Below, piece after piece: positions 1 to 5,492 of a stretch of DNA of 5,732 bases; positions within the stretch are counted from its first letter, which is position 1, and each line of letters starts with the position of its first letter. The notes under the pieces were generated by a model. That model was given only the letters and a program-made list of their open reading frames with translations, did no database searches and was not told the DNA's origin. A program made the position numbers and the translations under genes. The stretch is from Pseudomonadota bacterium. GTDB taxonomy: Bacteria > Pseudomonadota > Alphaproteobacteria > Sphingomonadales > Sphingomonadaceae. The DNA lies in contig JAEZHP010000176.1 of assembly GCA_023416515.1 (NCBI GenBank), forward strand, positions 1 to 5,732, read 5' to 3'.

Positions 1-1
1 C

Positions 2-1927
2 CCCGAACCGGCGCGTCCGGCCCGCGGCCGCGACGATCGCCGCCAGTCCGGCAAGCTCACCGTCACTCGCGCGCTCAACGACGAGGGCGGCGCCCGCGCC
101 CGCTCGCTCGCCGCGCTTCGCCGCGCCCGCGAGAAGGACAAGCGTCACCACCAGCAGAGCGGCCCGTCCGCCAAGCAGGTCCGCGACGTCGTCGTCCCCG
201 AGGCGATCACCGTCCAGGAGCTCGCCAACCGAATGGCCGAGCGCGGCGCCGATCTCGTCAAGTCGCTGTTCAAGATGGGCATGCCGGTCACCGTCACCGA
301 GACGATCGACCAGGACACCGCCGAGCTGCTGGTCACCGAGTTCGGCCACAACATCAAGCGAGTCAGCGAGTCGGACGTCGACATCCAGACCGAGACCGAC
401 GTCGACGACGCCGATACGCTGAAGTCGCGTCCCCCGGTCGTCACGATCATGGGCCATGTCGATCACGGCAAGACCAGCCTTCTCGACGCGATCCGCGGTG
501 CGTCCGTGGTGAAGGGCGAGTCCGGCGGGATCACCCAGCATATCGGCGCCTATCAGGTCGCGTTGCCCGACAAGTCGAAGGTCACTTTCCTCGACACGCC
601 GGGCCACGAGGCCTTCACCGAGATGCGCGCCCGCGGTGCCAACGTCACCGACATCGTCATCCTGGTGGTGGCGGCCGACGATTCGATCATGCCGCAGACG
701 GTCGAGGCGATTAATCACACCAAGGCCGCCGGCGTCCCGATGATCGTCGCGATCAACAAGATCGACAAGCCGGAGGCCAATGCCCAGCGCGTGCGCGAGC
801 AGCTTCTCCAGCACGAGATCATCGTCGAGGACCTGGGCGGCGACGTCCAGGACGTCGAGGTTTCGGCCAAGGAGAAGATCAACCTCGACAAGCTTCTCGA
901 GGCGATCCAGCTTCAGGCCGAGATCCTCGAGCTTAAGGCCAATCCCGACCGCCCCGCCGAAGGCGCGGTGGTCGAGGCCAAGCTCGACAAGGGCCGCGGC
1001 CCGCTCGCGACCGTGCTCGTTCAGCGCGGCACGCTTCGGGTCGGCGACATCTTCGTGGTCGGCTCGGTCAGCGGCAAGGTCCGCGCGATGATCGACGACA
1101 AGGGCAAGCAGGTTAAGGAAGCCGGCCCGTCGACCCCGGTCGAGGTCCTCGGCCTCGGCGGCGTTCCGTCCGCCGGCGACACCCTGACCGTGGTCGAGAA
1201 CGAGGCCCGCGCCCGCGAGGTCGCCGCCTATCGCCAGAGCGTCATGGACCGCAAGCGCACCACGACCGCTCCGGTCAGCCTCGAGAACATGTTCGCGTCG
1301 AAGGCGAGCGCGACGATCGAGTTCCCGCTGGTCATCAAGGCCGACGTGCAGGGCTCGGTCGAGGCGATCGTGGGTGCGCTCAACCGGATCTCGACCGACG
1401 AGATCAAGGTTCGCGTGCTCCACTCCGGCGTCGGCGCGATCACCGAGAGCGACGTCGTCCTGGCCTCGGCCTCGGGAGCGCCGATCATCGGCTTCAACGT
1501 CCGCCCGAACGCAAAGGCGCGCGAGGTCGGCGAGCGCAACAAGGTCGAGTTCCGCTACTACGACGTCATCTATCACCTCACCGACTGGGTGCGTGACGCG
1601 ATGGCCGGCGAGCTCGGTCCGGAGATCGTCGAGACCGTCGTCGGCCGAGCCGAGGTCAAGGAAGTCTTCCCGGCGGGCAAGAAGGACAAGGCCGCCGGCC
1701 TGCTCGTTCTCGAAGGCGTCATCCGCAAGGGCCTCCACGCCCGCCTCACCCGCGAGGACGTCATCGTCTCCAAGACGACGATCGCGTCGCTTCGGCGCTT
1801 CAAGGACGACGTGGCGGAAGTCCGCGCCGGCCTCGAATGCGGCGTGCTCCTTGCCGACACGAACGACATCAAGGCGGGCGACCACCTCGAGGTCTTCGAA
1901 GTGGAAGAGCGCGCTCGGACTTTGTGA
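2..1927 (+). CDS. infB: Translation initiation factor IF-2, 5'-truncated
   Basis: IF2 is the cytoplasmic GTPase that brings fMet-tRNA to the 30S subunit and promotes 50S joining. The reading frame is open from base 2, so the true start lies upstream of the window; 641 residues plus TGA are present. The ATG at 233 is internal, because family sequence is already recognisable before it. Visible in order: a basic Arg/Ala-rich linker; the IF2_N module (about 200-345, VPEAITVQELANRMAERG...); the G domain with G1 GHVDHGKT (452-475), G2 GGITQH (524-541), G3 DTPGHE (593-610), G4 NKID (755-766) and G5 SAK (863-871); beta-barrel domain II; domain III; and the C-terminal fMet-tRNA-binding domain ending GLECGVLLADTNDIKAGDHLEVFEVEE. 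All GTPase motifs are intact. It heads the visible translation operon, with rbfA next. Identification is essentially certain; only the missing N-terminus is open. Confidence 0.98.
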   Translation, partial: PEPARPARGRDDRRQSGKLTVTRALNDEGGARARSLAALRRAREKDKRHHQQSGPSAKQVRDVVVPEAITVQELANRMAERGADLVKSLFKMGMPVTVTETIDQDTAELLVTEFGHNIKRVSESDVDIQTETDVDDADTLKSRPPVVTIMGHVDHGKTSLLDAIRGASVVKGESGGITQHIGAYQVALPDKSKVTFLDTPGHEAFTEMRARGANVTDIVILVVAADDSIMPQTVEAINHTKAAGVPMIVAINKIDKPEANAQRVREQLLQHEIIVEDLGGDVQDVEVSAKEKINLDKLLEAIQLQAEILELKANPDRPAEGAVVEAKLDKGRGPLATVLVQRGTLRVGDIFVVGSVSGKVRAMIDDKGKQVKEAGPSTPVEVLGLGGVPSAGDTLTVVENEARAREVAAYRQSVMDRKRTTTAPVSLENMFASKASATIEFPLVIKADVQGSVEAIVGALNRISTDEIKVRVLHSGVGAITESDVVLASASGAPIIGFNVRPNAKAREVGERNKVEFRYYDVIYHLTDWVRDAMAGELGPEIVETVVGRAEVKEVFPAGKKDKAAGLLVLEGVIRKGLHARLTREDVIVSKTTIASLRRFKDDVAEVRAGLECGVLLADTNDIKAGDHLEVFEVEERARTL

Positions 1928-1928
1928 G

Positions 1929-1973
1929 GCTCCGCGCTCAAGGCGCGCGGAGCATAGCGAGCGCGGCTTGAGC
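1929..1973 (+). other. Two competing hairpins in the infB-rbfA spacer
   Basis: The 132-base spacer 1928-2059 has no gene that I can support. Just after the infB stop, 1929-1937 (GCTCCGCGC) pairs perfectly with 1945-1953 (GCGCGGAGC) around a 7-base loop. A second hairpin overlaps it: 1936-1942 (GCTCAAG) pairs with 1967-1973 (CTTGAGC), then after one G-G mismatch 1944-1948 pairs with 1961-1965 around a 12-base loop. The two share bases 1936-1937 and 1945-1948, so they cannot form together. Neither is followed by a T tract, so this is not a standard intrinsic terminator. It may be an RNA-processing or 3'-end-stabilising structure, or a degenerate intergenic repeat. The pairing is seen directly; any function is inference. 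Confidence 0.5.
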
Positions 1974-2049
1974 AAGAGACGGCGAACAACGGATGGCCTG
2001 CGCGAAGCGACAGGACCGACGGTGCGGATTGACTCCGCGCCGGCGATAC

Positions 2050-2062
2050 GAGGTGTGAATTG
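2050..2062 (+). promoter_or_regulatory. Ribosome binding site and TTG start of rbfA
   Basis: GAGG at 2050-2053 lies six bases before TTG at 2060-2062. In this frame TGA at 2030-2032 closes the upstream side, and no ATG, GTG or TTG occurs between it and 2060. The next in-frame candidate, GTG at 2120, would remove the conserved RLLRVGEQ segment. The site therefore decides the start in favour of TTG. Confidence 0.75.
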
Positions 2063-2458
2063 AAGCACAACGACACCACCGAGACCCGCTCCGTTCGCCT
2101 GCTCCGGGTCGGCGAGCAGGTGCGCCATGCTTTGTCCGAAGTGCTGATGCGCGGCGACGTCCATGACGACGTTCTCGCCACCCATCCGGTGTCGGTGACC
2201 GAGGTTCGAATGTCCCCCGACCTTCGCCACGCCACGGTGTTCGTGAAGCCGCTGCTCGGCACCAACGAGGCTGCGGTGATCAAGGCGCTTCGCACCAACA
2301 CGGCCTATCTGCAGGGCGAGGTCGCCCGCCGAGTGAACACCAAATATGCAGCGCGGCTCAAATTCCTGCCCGACGAGAGTTTCGACGAAGGCAGCCGGAT
2401 CGACAGCATCCTGCGCGATCCCAAGGTCGCCCAGGACCTCGGCGAAGGCGACGAATAG
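2060..2458 (+). CDS. rbfA: 30S ribosome-binding factor RbfA
   Basis: RbfA is a small KH-fold protein that binds the 30S subunit near 16S helix 1 and assists late 30S maturation and cold adaptation. The product is 132 residues, normal for the family. Recognisable segments are the N-terminal helix RLLRVGEQVRHALSEVLMRG (14-32 region), the strand VSVTEVRMSPDLRHATVFV (44-62), the helix around residues 70-95, and the C-terminal KH segment KYAARLKFLPDESFDEGSRIDSIL (95-118). The acidic tail DLGEGDE is typical. The start is TTG, supported by a GAGG ribosome site and the lack of alternatives. It follows infB after a structured 132-base spacer, the usual order in this operon; truB, its usual next neighbour, is displaced about 2 kb by three inserted genes. 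Confident on identity, slightly less on the exact start. Confidence 0.95.
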   Translation: MKHNDTTETRSVRLLRVGEQVRHALSEVLMRGDVHDDVLATHPVSVTEVRMSPDLRHATVFVKPLLGTNEAAVIKALRTNTAYLQGEVARRVNTKYAARLKFLPDESFDEGSRIDSILRDPKVAQDLGEGDE

Positions 2459-2471
2459 CCGCTCTTCAAAG

Positions 2472-2485
2472 CGCGCCAGGGCGCG
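2472..2485 (+). other. Short G/C hairpin after rbfA
   Basis: CGCGCC (2472-2477) and GGCGCG (2480-2485) are perfectly complementary; a realistic fold is a 5-bp stem with a 4-base loop, lying 14 bases after the rbfA stop and just ahead of the next gene. No T tract follows, so it is a poor intrinsic terminator. It might pause transcription or limit ribosome access to the next start, but a short G/C palindrome may also occur by chance at this base composition. Confidence 0.3.
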
Positions 2486-2499
2486 GGCATAAACCGGCC

Positions 2500-3315
2500 A
2501 TGGCGCAGTCTCTCCATACCCGCGCGGCGCTCTGCACGGCGGCGGTCATGGTCTTCTTCGGCGCGCTCGCGACCGGCAACGTTCCCGCCTGGATGCTTCG
2601 GTTCGTCCCGATCGACCGCGATGGAATGCCGGTTCTTGCGCTGCCGCAGGACGGGCAGACGACTCCGGCGCCGACAAGCGATCGGGGCAGGCCTGCCGAC
2701 GCCGATTGCAGCACGGTGGGCCGCGAGCCGGGGGCGAGCGCCTATACCTTCCGGCCTCCCTGCGCCTGCCGCTCGATCGCCCCGAACGGGCGGTGGGGAA
2801 TCGAGACGATCGCCCGAACCGGGGCCGTCCGCCTGGCGGGTCAGGATGGTCTGACCATCGACGAGATACCCAACCTCGCCGACGGGGCGCCCTTCGTCCT
2901 CGAATGGTCGCCGCGTTCGGACTGGTTCTTCGTCAACCACGCGCTCGGCCGCGGCGAAGATCGCCTGCGCCTGTTCCAGATCGTCAATCGCGCGGTCGTC
3001 GAGCGGTCGGCGCTGTTCGCCGAGGCGAGCCGAGAGATGGTGAGCCGCTTTCCCTGTCTCGTGCGCTCCGGGGAGGTGCGGGTGTCGGGACGTAAATGGA
3101 GCGCCGATGGCAGCCGAGTCGCGCTCGTCGCCTATGCGCCGGCTGACGCCTGCCTGGCTCGCCGAGGCGCGGGCGACTTCGCAGTCGAGGGCGAATGGCA
3201 GCCTTTGTGGATGATCGGCGAGGTCGAGACCGGCCGCATCGATCCCCGCTCGGTCCGAGCCAGCTCTGGCGGCATCGCGGAACTTCCGTCAGACGGTCCT
3301 TATGCAGATTTCTGA
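2500..3315 (+). CDS. Unrecognised exported or anchored protein, propeller-like repeats
   Basis: I do not recognise this 271-residue protein as a named family. The N-terminus MAQSLHTRAA is followed by a hydrophobic stretch (about 9-33) that reads as a signal peptide or signal anchor, so the rest is probably periplasmic. A Pro/Thr/Asp-rich linker (49-70) follows, then a cluster of cysteines (C70, C88, C90) with two more at C186 and C218, allowing disulfides in an exported protein. Two segments resemble beta-propeller blades: FVLEWSPRSDWFFVNH (132-147) continuing to RLRLFQIVN, and KWSADGSRVALVAYAP (199-214) continuing to PLWMIGEVETGRID. The pattern W-S-x-D/R-x-S/G-x-hydrophobic followed by a strand ending in D/E-x-x-T/N-G/R recalls WD40 or TolB-like blades, but two blades cannot close a propeller. 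The ATG start has only a weak ribosome site. Its 3' end overlaps the GNAT gene by 14 bases. Function unknown. Confidence 0.75.
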   Translation: MAQSLHTRAALCTAAVMVFFGALATGNVPAWMLRFVPIDRDGMPVLALPQDGQTTPAPTSDRGRPADADCSTVGREPGASAYTFRPPCACRSIAPNGRWGIETIARTGAVRLAGQDGLTIDEIPNLADGAPFVLEWSPRSDWFFVNHALGRGEDRLRLFQIVNRAVVERSALFAEASREMVSRFPCLVRSGEVRVSGRKWSADGSRVALVAYAPADACLARRGAGDFAVEGEWQPLWMIGEVETGRIDPRSVRASSGGIAELPSDGPYADF

Positions 3316-3844
3316 TCTCGTCGCGCCGATGAGCGACGGCGACCTCCTCATCGAGCCGCTGCTCGAAGATCACCGCTCGGCGCTCAAGGCGGCCTGTGCT
3401 CAGGATCTCGACATCTGGGCGATCTACTCGGTGTCCTACGGCCCGGAGCAGTTCGATGAGAGCTTCGACCGGCTGAGCTCGCGGCCGAACTGGCAGGCCT
3501 TTGCGATCCTGCTCGACGGCGAAGTCGTCGGGATGAGCGCCTTCATCAATATCGAGCCCGAGCGCGGCGTGCTGGAGATCGGCAACACCTATTACGTGCC
3601 GAGGCTTCGGGGGACCGGCTTCAACCGGCGCGTGAAGGAGCTGATGATGCGGCGCGCGATCGACTGCGGCTTCCGCCGGGTCGAGTTTCGAGTCGACTCG
3701 CGCAATCTGCGGTCTCAGGCGGCGATGGCGAAGATGGGCGGGGTCCGCGAAGGCGTGCTTCGTGCCGACCGGATCACCTGGACCGGGCATCTTCGCGATA
3801 CGGTCCTGTTCTCGATCCTCGCCGACGAGTGGCGGGCGAGCTAA
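3302..3844 (+). CDS. GNAT-family N-acetyltransferase, RimJ/RimL type
   Basis: Acetyl-CoA-dependent transferase of the GNAT superfamily, closest by pattern to the RimJ/RimL group that acetylates protein N-termini or small amines; the substrate cannot be read from the sequence. The 180-residue length fits. Visible: an N-terminal LIEPLLEDHRSALKAAC segment; the central strand AFAILLDGEVVGMSAFINIEPERGVLEIGNTYYVP (67-100); the acetyl-CoA pyrophosphate loop RLRGTGFN (101-108, core R103-G-T-G106); and VEFRVDSRNLRSQAAMAKMGGVREGVLR (127-154), the characteristic N-x-R-S-x-x-x-x-x-K-x-G segment. The first ATG overlaps the upstream gene's stop by 14 bases, suggesting translational coupling. An in-frame ATG at 3329 (residue 10) is a real alternative, since neither has a clear ribosome site. 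The tdk ribosome site overlaps this gene's TAA. Confidence 0.92.
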   Translation: MQISDLVAPMSDGDLLIEPLLEDHRSALKAACAQDLDIWAIYSVSYGPEQFDESFDRLSSRPNWQAFAILLDGEVVGMSAFINIEPERGVLEIGNTYYVPRLRGTGFNRRVKELMMRRAIDCGFRRVEFRVDSRNLRSQAAMAKMGGVREGVLRADRITWTGHLRDTVLFSILADEWRAS

Positions 3845-3856
3845 GGCGGGGCGATG
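3843..3856 (+). promoter_or_regulatory. Ribosome binding site of tdk
   Basis: AAGG (3843-3846), part of a purine-rich AAGGCGGGG run, overlaps the TAA stop of the acetyltransferase gene and sits seven bases before the tdk ATG at 3854. It supports this start and tight translational linkage between the two genes. Confidence 0.65.
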
Positions 3857-4483
3857 GCCAAGCTCTATTTCTATTATGCGTCGATGAATGCGGGGAAATC
3901 GACGACCCTGCTCCAGGCGGACTTCAACTACCGCGAGCGGGGCATGGAGACGATGCTCTACACCGCCGTGTTCGACGACCGAGTGGGGTCGGGCACGATC
4001 GGCTCGCGCATCGGCCTCGAGACGATGGCCCATACTTACGAGCCGGCTTCGGACCTGCGCGCCGAGGTCGAGGCGGAGCTCAAGAAGCGCAAGGTCGACT
4101 GCATCCTGGTGGACGAGGCGCAGTTCCTGACCCGCGTCCAGGTACTCCAGCTCGCGAGCATCTGCGACGAGCTCAAGATCCCGGTGCTCGCCTACGGGCT
4201 CAGGACCGACTTCCAGGGCAACCTGTTCGAAGGAAGCGGCGCCTTGCTCGCGCTCGCCGACAGCCTCGTCGAGCTCAAGGCGATCTGCGATTGCGGGCGC
4301 AAGGCGACGATGAACCTTCGGGTCGATGCCGAGGGGCGCGCAGTGAAGGCCGGCGAGCAGACCGAGATCGGCGGCAACGACCGCTATGTCGCGCTGTGCC
4401 GGCGTCACTTCATGGAGCGGCTTCGCGAGGCCGAGGAGCGGCAGCTTCGGCTGAGCCTTGTCCCGACCAACGACAACGCCTGA
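3854..4483 (+). CDS. tdk: Thymidine kinase, type II (TK1-like)
   Basis: Phosphorylates thymidine to dTMP with ATP in the pyrimidine salvage pathway; cytosolic, tetrameric in the family. The 209-residue product matches bacterial TK1-like enzymes and aligns by eye with E. coli Tdk from its first residues (MAKLYFYYASMNAGKST). Seen: P-loop ASMNAGKST (9-17); DDRVG (41-45); Walker B/catalytic segment VDEAQF (86-91), with E88 as the expected base; the conserved IPVLAYGLRTDFQGNLFEGS block (109-128); and the zinc-binding set C145/C147 with C182/H185, flanking the thymidine-binding lasso loop (GEQTEIGGNDRYV, 167-179). All key residues are present, so the enzyme should be active. It starts nine bases after the acetyltransferase stop and overlaps truB by one base (TGATG). 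A salvage enzyme inside the infB-rbfA-truB-rpsO cluster is unusual relative to the common order. Confidence 0.97.
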   Translation: MAKLYFYYASMNAGKSTTLLQADFNYRERGMETMLYTAVFDDRVGSGTIGSRIGLETMAHTYEPASDLRAEVEAELKKRKVDCILVDEAQFLTRVQVLQLASICDELKIPVLAYGLRTDFQGNLFEGSGALLALADSLVELKAICDCGRKATMNLRVDAEGRAVKAGEQTEIGGNDRYVALCRRHFMERLREAEERQLRLSLVPTNDNA

Positions 4484-5472
4484 TGCATGGCTGGCTGATT
4501 ATCGACAAGCCGGTTGGCCCCGGCTCGACCCAGATCGTGGGCGCGGTGAAGCGCGCGCTTCGCGAGGGCGGCTATGCCAAGGTCAAGGTCGGGCATGGCG
4601 GAACGCTCGACCCGCTCGCGAGGGGGGTGCTTCCGGTCGCCCTCGGCGAGGCGACCAAGCTTTCAGGGCGGATGCTGGACGCCGACAAGCAGTACGACTT
4701 CACGATCAGTTTCGGCGAGGAGACCGACACGCTCGATGCCGAGGGTAAGGTCGTGGCGACGTCCGAGCGGCGGCCCACGCTGGCCGAGGTGGAAGCGGTT
4801 CTGCCGGCCTTCACCGGTCCCATCGACCAGCTGCCGCCGGCCTTCTCCGCGCTAAAAGTCGACGGCAAGCGCGCCTACGATCTCGCCCGCGCCGGCGAGG
4901 AGGTGAAGCTGGCGACGCGGGCGGTGACGGTCCACGCTCTTCATATCCTCCCCGATACGGGCAGGTGGCTCGCCGAAGGCGAGACGGAGGGGGTCTCGAG
5001 GCTCCCGCGGGCGGAGGGCCCCCTCCACCACCCTTCGGGTGGTCCCCCTCCCCGTACCGGGGAGGAGTTGGAGGAGGTGACCCTCTCGGCGCGGGTGTCC
5101 AAAGGCACCTACATCCGCAGCCTTGCCCGCGACATCGCGCATGCGTTGAATACGGTGGGCCACGTCACCATGTTGCGGAGGACCAAGGCGGGGCCGTTCA
5201 CTCTCGAAAAGGCGATTTCGCTGGACAATTTGGCCGATCTCGCTAAGGCGCGGCGGCTTGAAGAGGCATTGTTGCCTCTGGCGGCGGGGCTGGACGACAT
5301 CCCGGCTCTGACCGTCACACCCCGAGAGGCCGATCTGCTCCGCGTTGGGCAGCAGCCGACCGGGTCAGCCGCAAGGCCAGGTCTCCATCTTGCACTTCTG
5401 GACGATGTTCCGGTCGCGCTCGTGGAGTGTTCCGGGGGGGTCCTCCGGGTGGTCCGCGGCTTCAACCTCTAG
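4483..5472 (+). CDS. truB: tRNA pseudouridine(55) synthase TruB with in-frame insert
   Basis: Isomerises U55 to pseudouridine in the T-loop of nearly all tRNAs and also acts as a tRNA-folding chaperone. The product is 329 residues. Seen: motif I WLIIDKPVGPGST (4-16); catalytic motif GHGGTLDPLARGVLP (37-51), with nucleophile D43; KQYDF (69-73), whose Y71 stacks on the target; PPAFSALKVDGKRAYDLAR (about 117-135); the active-site segment SKGTYIRSLARDI (206-218), with Y210 and R212; GHVTMLRRTKAGPF; and a short C-terminal domain ending VVRGFNL. The catalytic set is complete. Between the strand VTVHALHIL (148-156) and SKGTYIRSL there are about 48 residues, where E. coli TruB as I recall it has about 12; the excess coincides with a palindromic repeat. 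The start shares one base with the tdk TGA and has no clear ribosome site, implying termination-reinitiation. rpsO follows 17 bases after the stop. Confidence 0.97.
   Translation: MHGWLIIDKPVGPGSTQIVGAVKRALREGGYAKVKVGHGGTLDPLARGVLPVALGEATKLSGRMLDADKQYDFTISFGEETDTLDAEGKVVATSERRPTLAEVEAVLPAFTGPIDQLPPAFSALKVDGKRAYDLARAGEEVKLATRAVTVHALHILPDTGRWLAEGETEGVSRLPRAEGPLHHPSGGPPPRTGEELEEVTLSARVSKGTYIRSLARDIAHALNTVGHVTMLRRTKAGPFTLEKAISLDNLADLAKARRLEEALLPLAAGLDDIPALTVTPREADLLRVGQQPTGSAARPGLHLALLDDVPVALVECSGGVLRVVRGFNL
4981..5073 (+). repeat. REP-like palindromic element inserted in frame in truB
   Basis: This stretch is far richer in G and C runs than the flanking coding sequence and consists of adjacent inverted repeats. 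The two clearest hairpins are 5027-5033/5037-5043 (ACCACCC/GGGTGGT, loop TTC) and 5047-5054/5058-5065 (CCTCCCCG/CGGGGAGG, loop TAC). Weaker pairings are 4981-4985/4993-4997 (GAGAC/GTCTC) and 5013-5017/5022-5026 (GGAGG/CCTCC). It encodes about 31 residues of low complexity, from ETEGVSRLPRAEG (167-179) through PLHHPSGGPPPRTG to EELE (194-197). The double-hairpin layout with a CCCCCTCC core resembles intergenic palindromes I associate with sphingomonad genomes. Exact ends are uncertain by several codons on each side. The structure is seen; its repeat identity is inference from recollection. Confidence 0.75.
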
Positions 5473-5477
5473 ACGTG

Positions 5478-5492
5478 AAAGGATGTACGATG
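5478..5492 (+). promoter_or_regulatory. Ribosome binding site of rpsO
   Basis: AAAGGA (5478-5483) lies six bases before ATG at 5490. It is the best Shine-Dalgarno match in the window, as expected for a highly expressed ribosomal protein. The out-of-frame ATG at 5483 overlaps it and does not lead into S15 sequence. Confidence 0.8.

Noticed and set aside
1929..1953. Intrinsic terminator for infB.
   Set aside because: The 9-bp stem is good, but the bases after it (ATAGCGAGCGCGG) contain no T tract, so only a hairpin of unknown role is supported.
1374..2301. Open frames on both strands crossing the infB 3' end and spacer.
   Set aside because: They are Arg/Ser-rich shadows of infB and rbfA codons with no recognisable domain, and they would ignore the clear infB and rbfA boundaries.
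2486..2499. A -10-like CATAAA just before the exported-protein gene, as an internal promoter.
   Set aside because: It sits 5 bases from the ATG, has no plausible -35 partner, and a single A/T-rich hexamer is weak evidence.
2984..4408. A 474-codon open frame on the minus strand opposite the acetyltransferase and tdk.
   Set aside because: It lies antisense to well-recognised genes, has a biased Arg/His/Asp/Ala composition typical of antisense frames in G/C-rich DNA, and shows no motifs.
4981..5073. Sequencing error or frameshift in truB explaining the odd insert.
   Set aside because: The frame is the same before and after the insert, with no stop and with conserved motifs restored immediately, and ordered inverted repeats are not what random errors produce.
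3829..5472. A long open frame running through tdk into truB that could look like an N-terminally extended or fused TruB.
   Set aside because: The part before 4483 is the +2 shadow of tdk, an Arg/Gly-rich sequence with no family character, while tdk itself is intact in another frame. TruB homology begins at MHGWLIIDKP.
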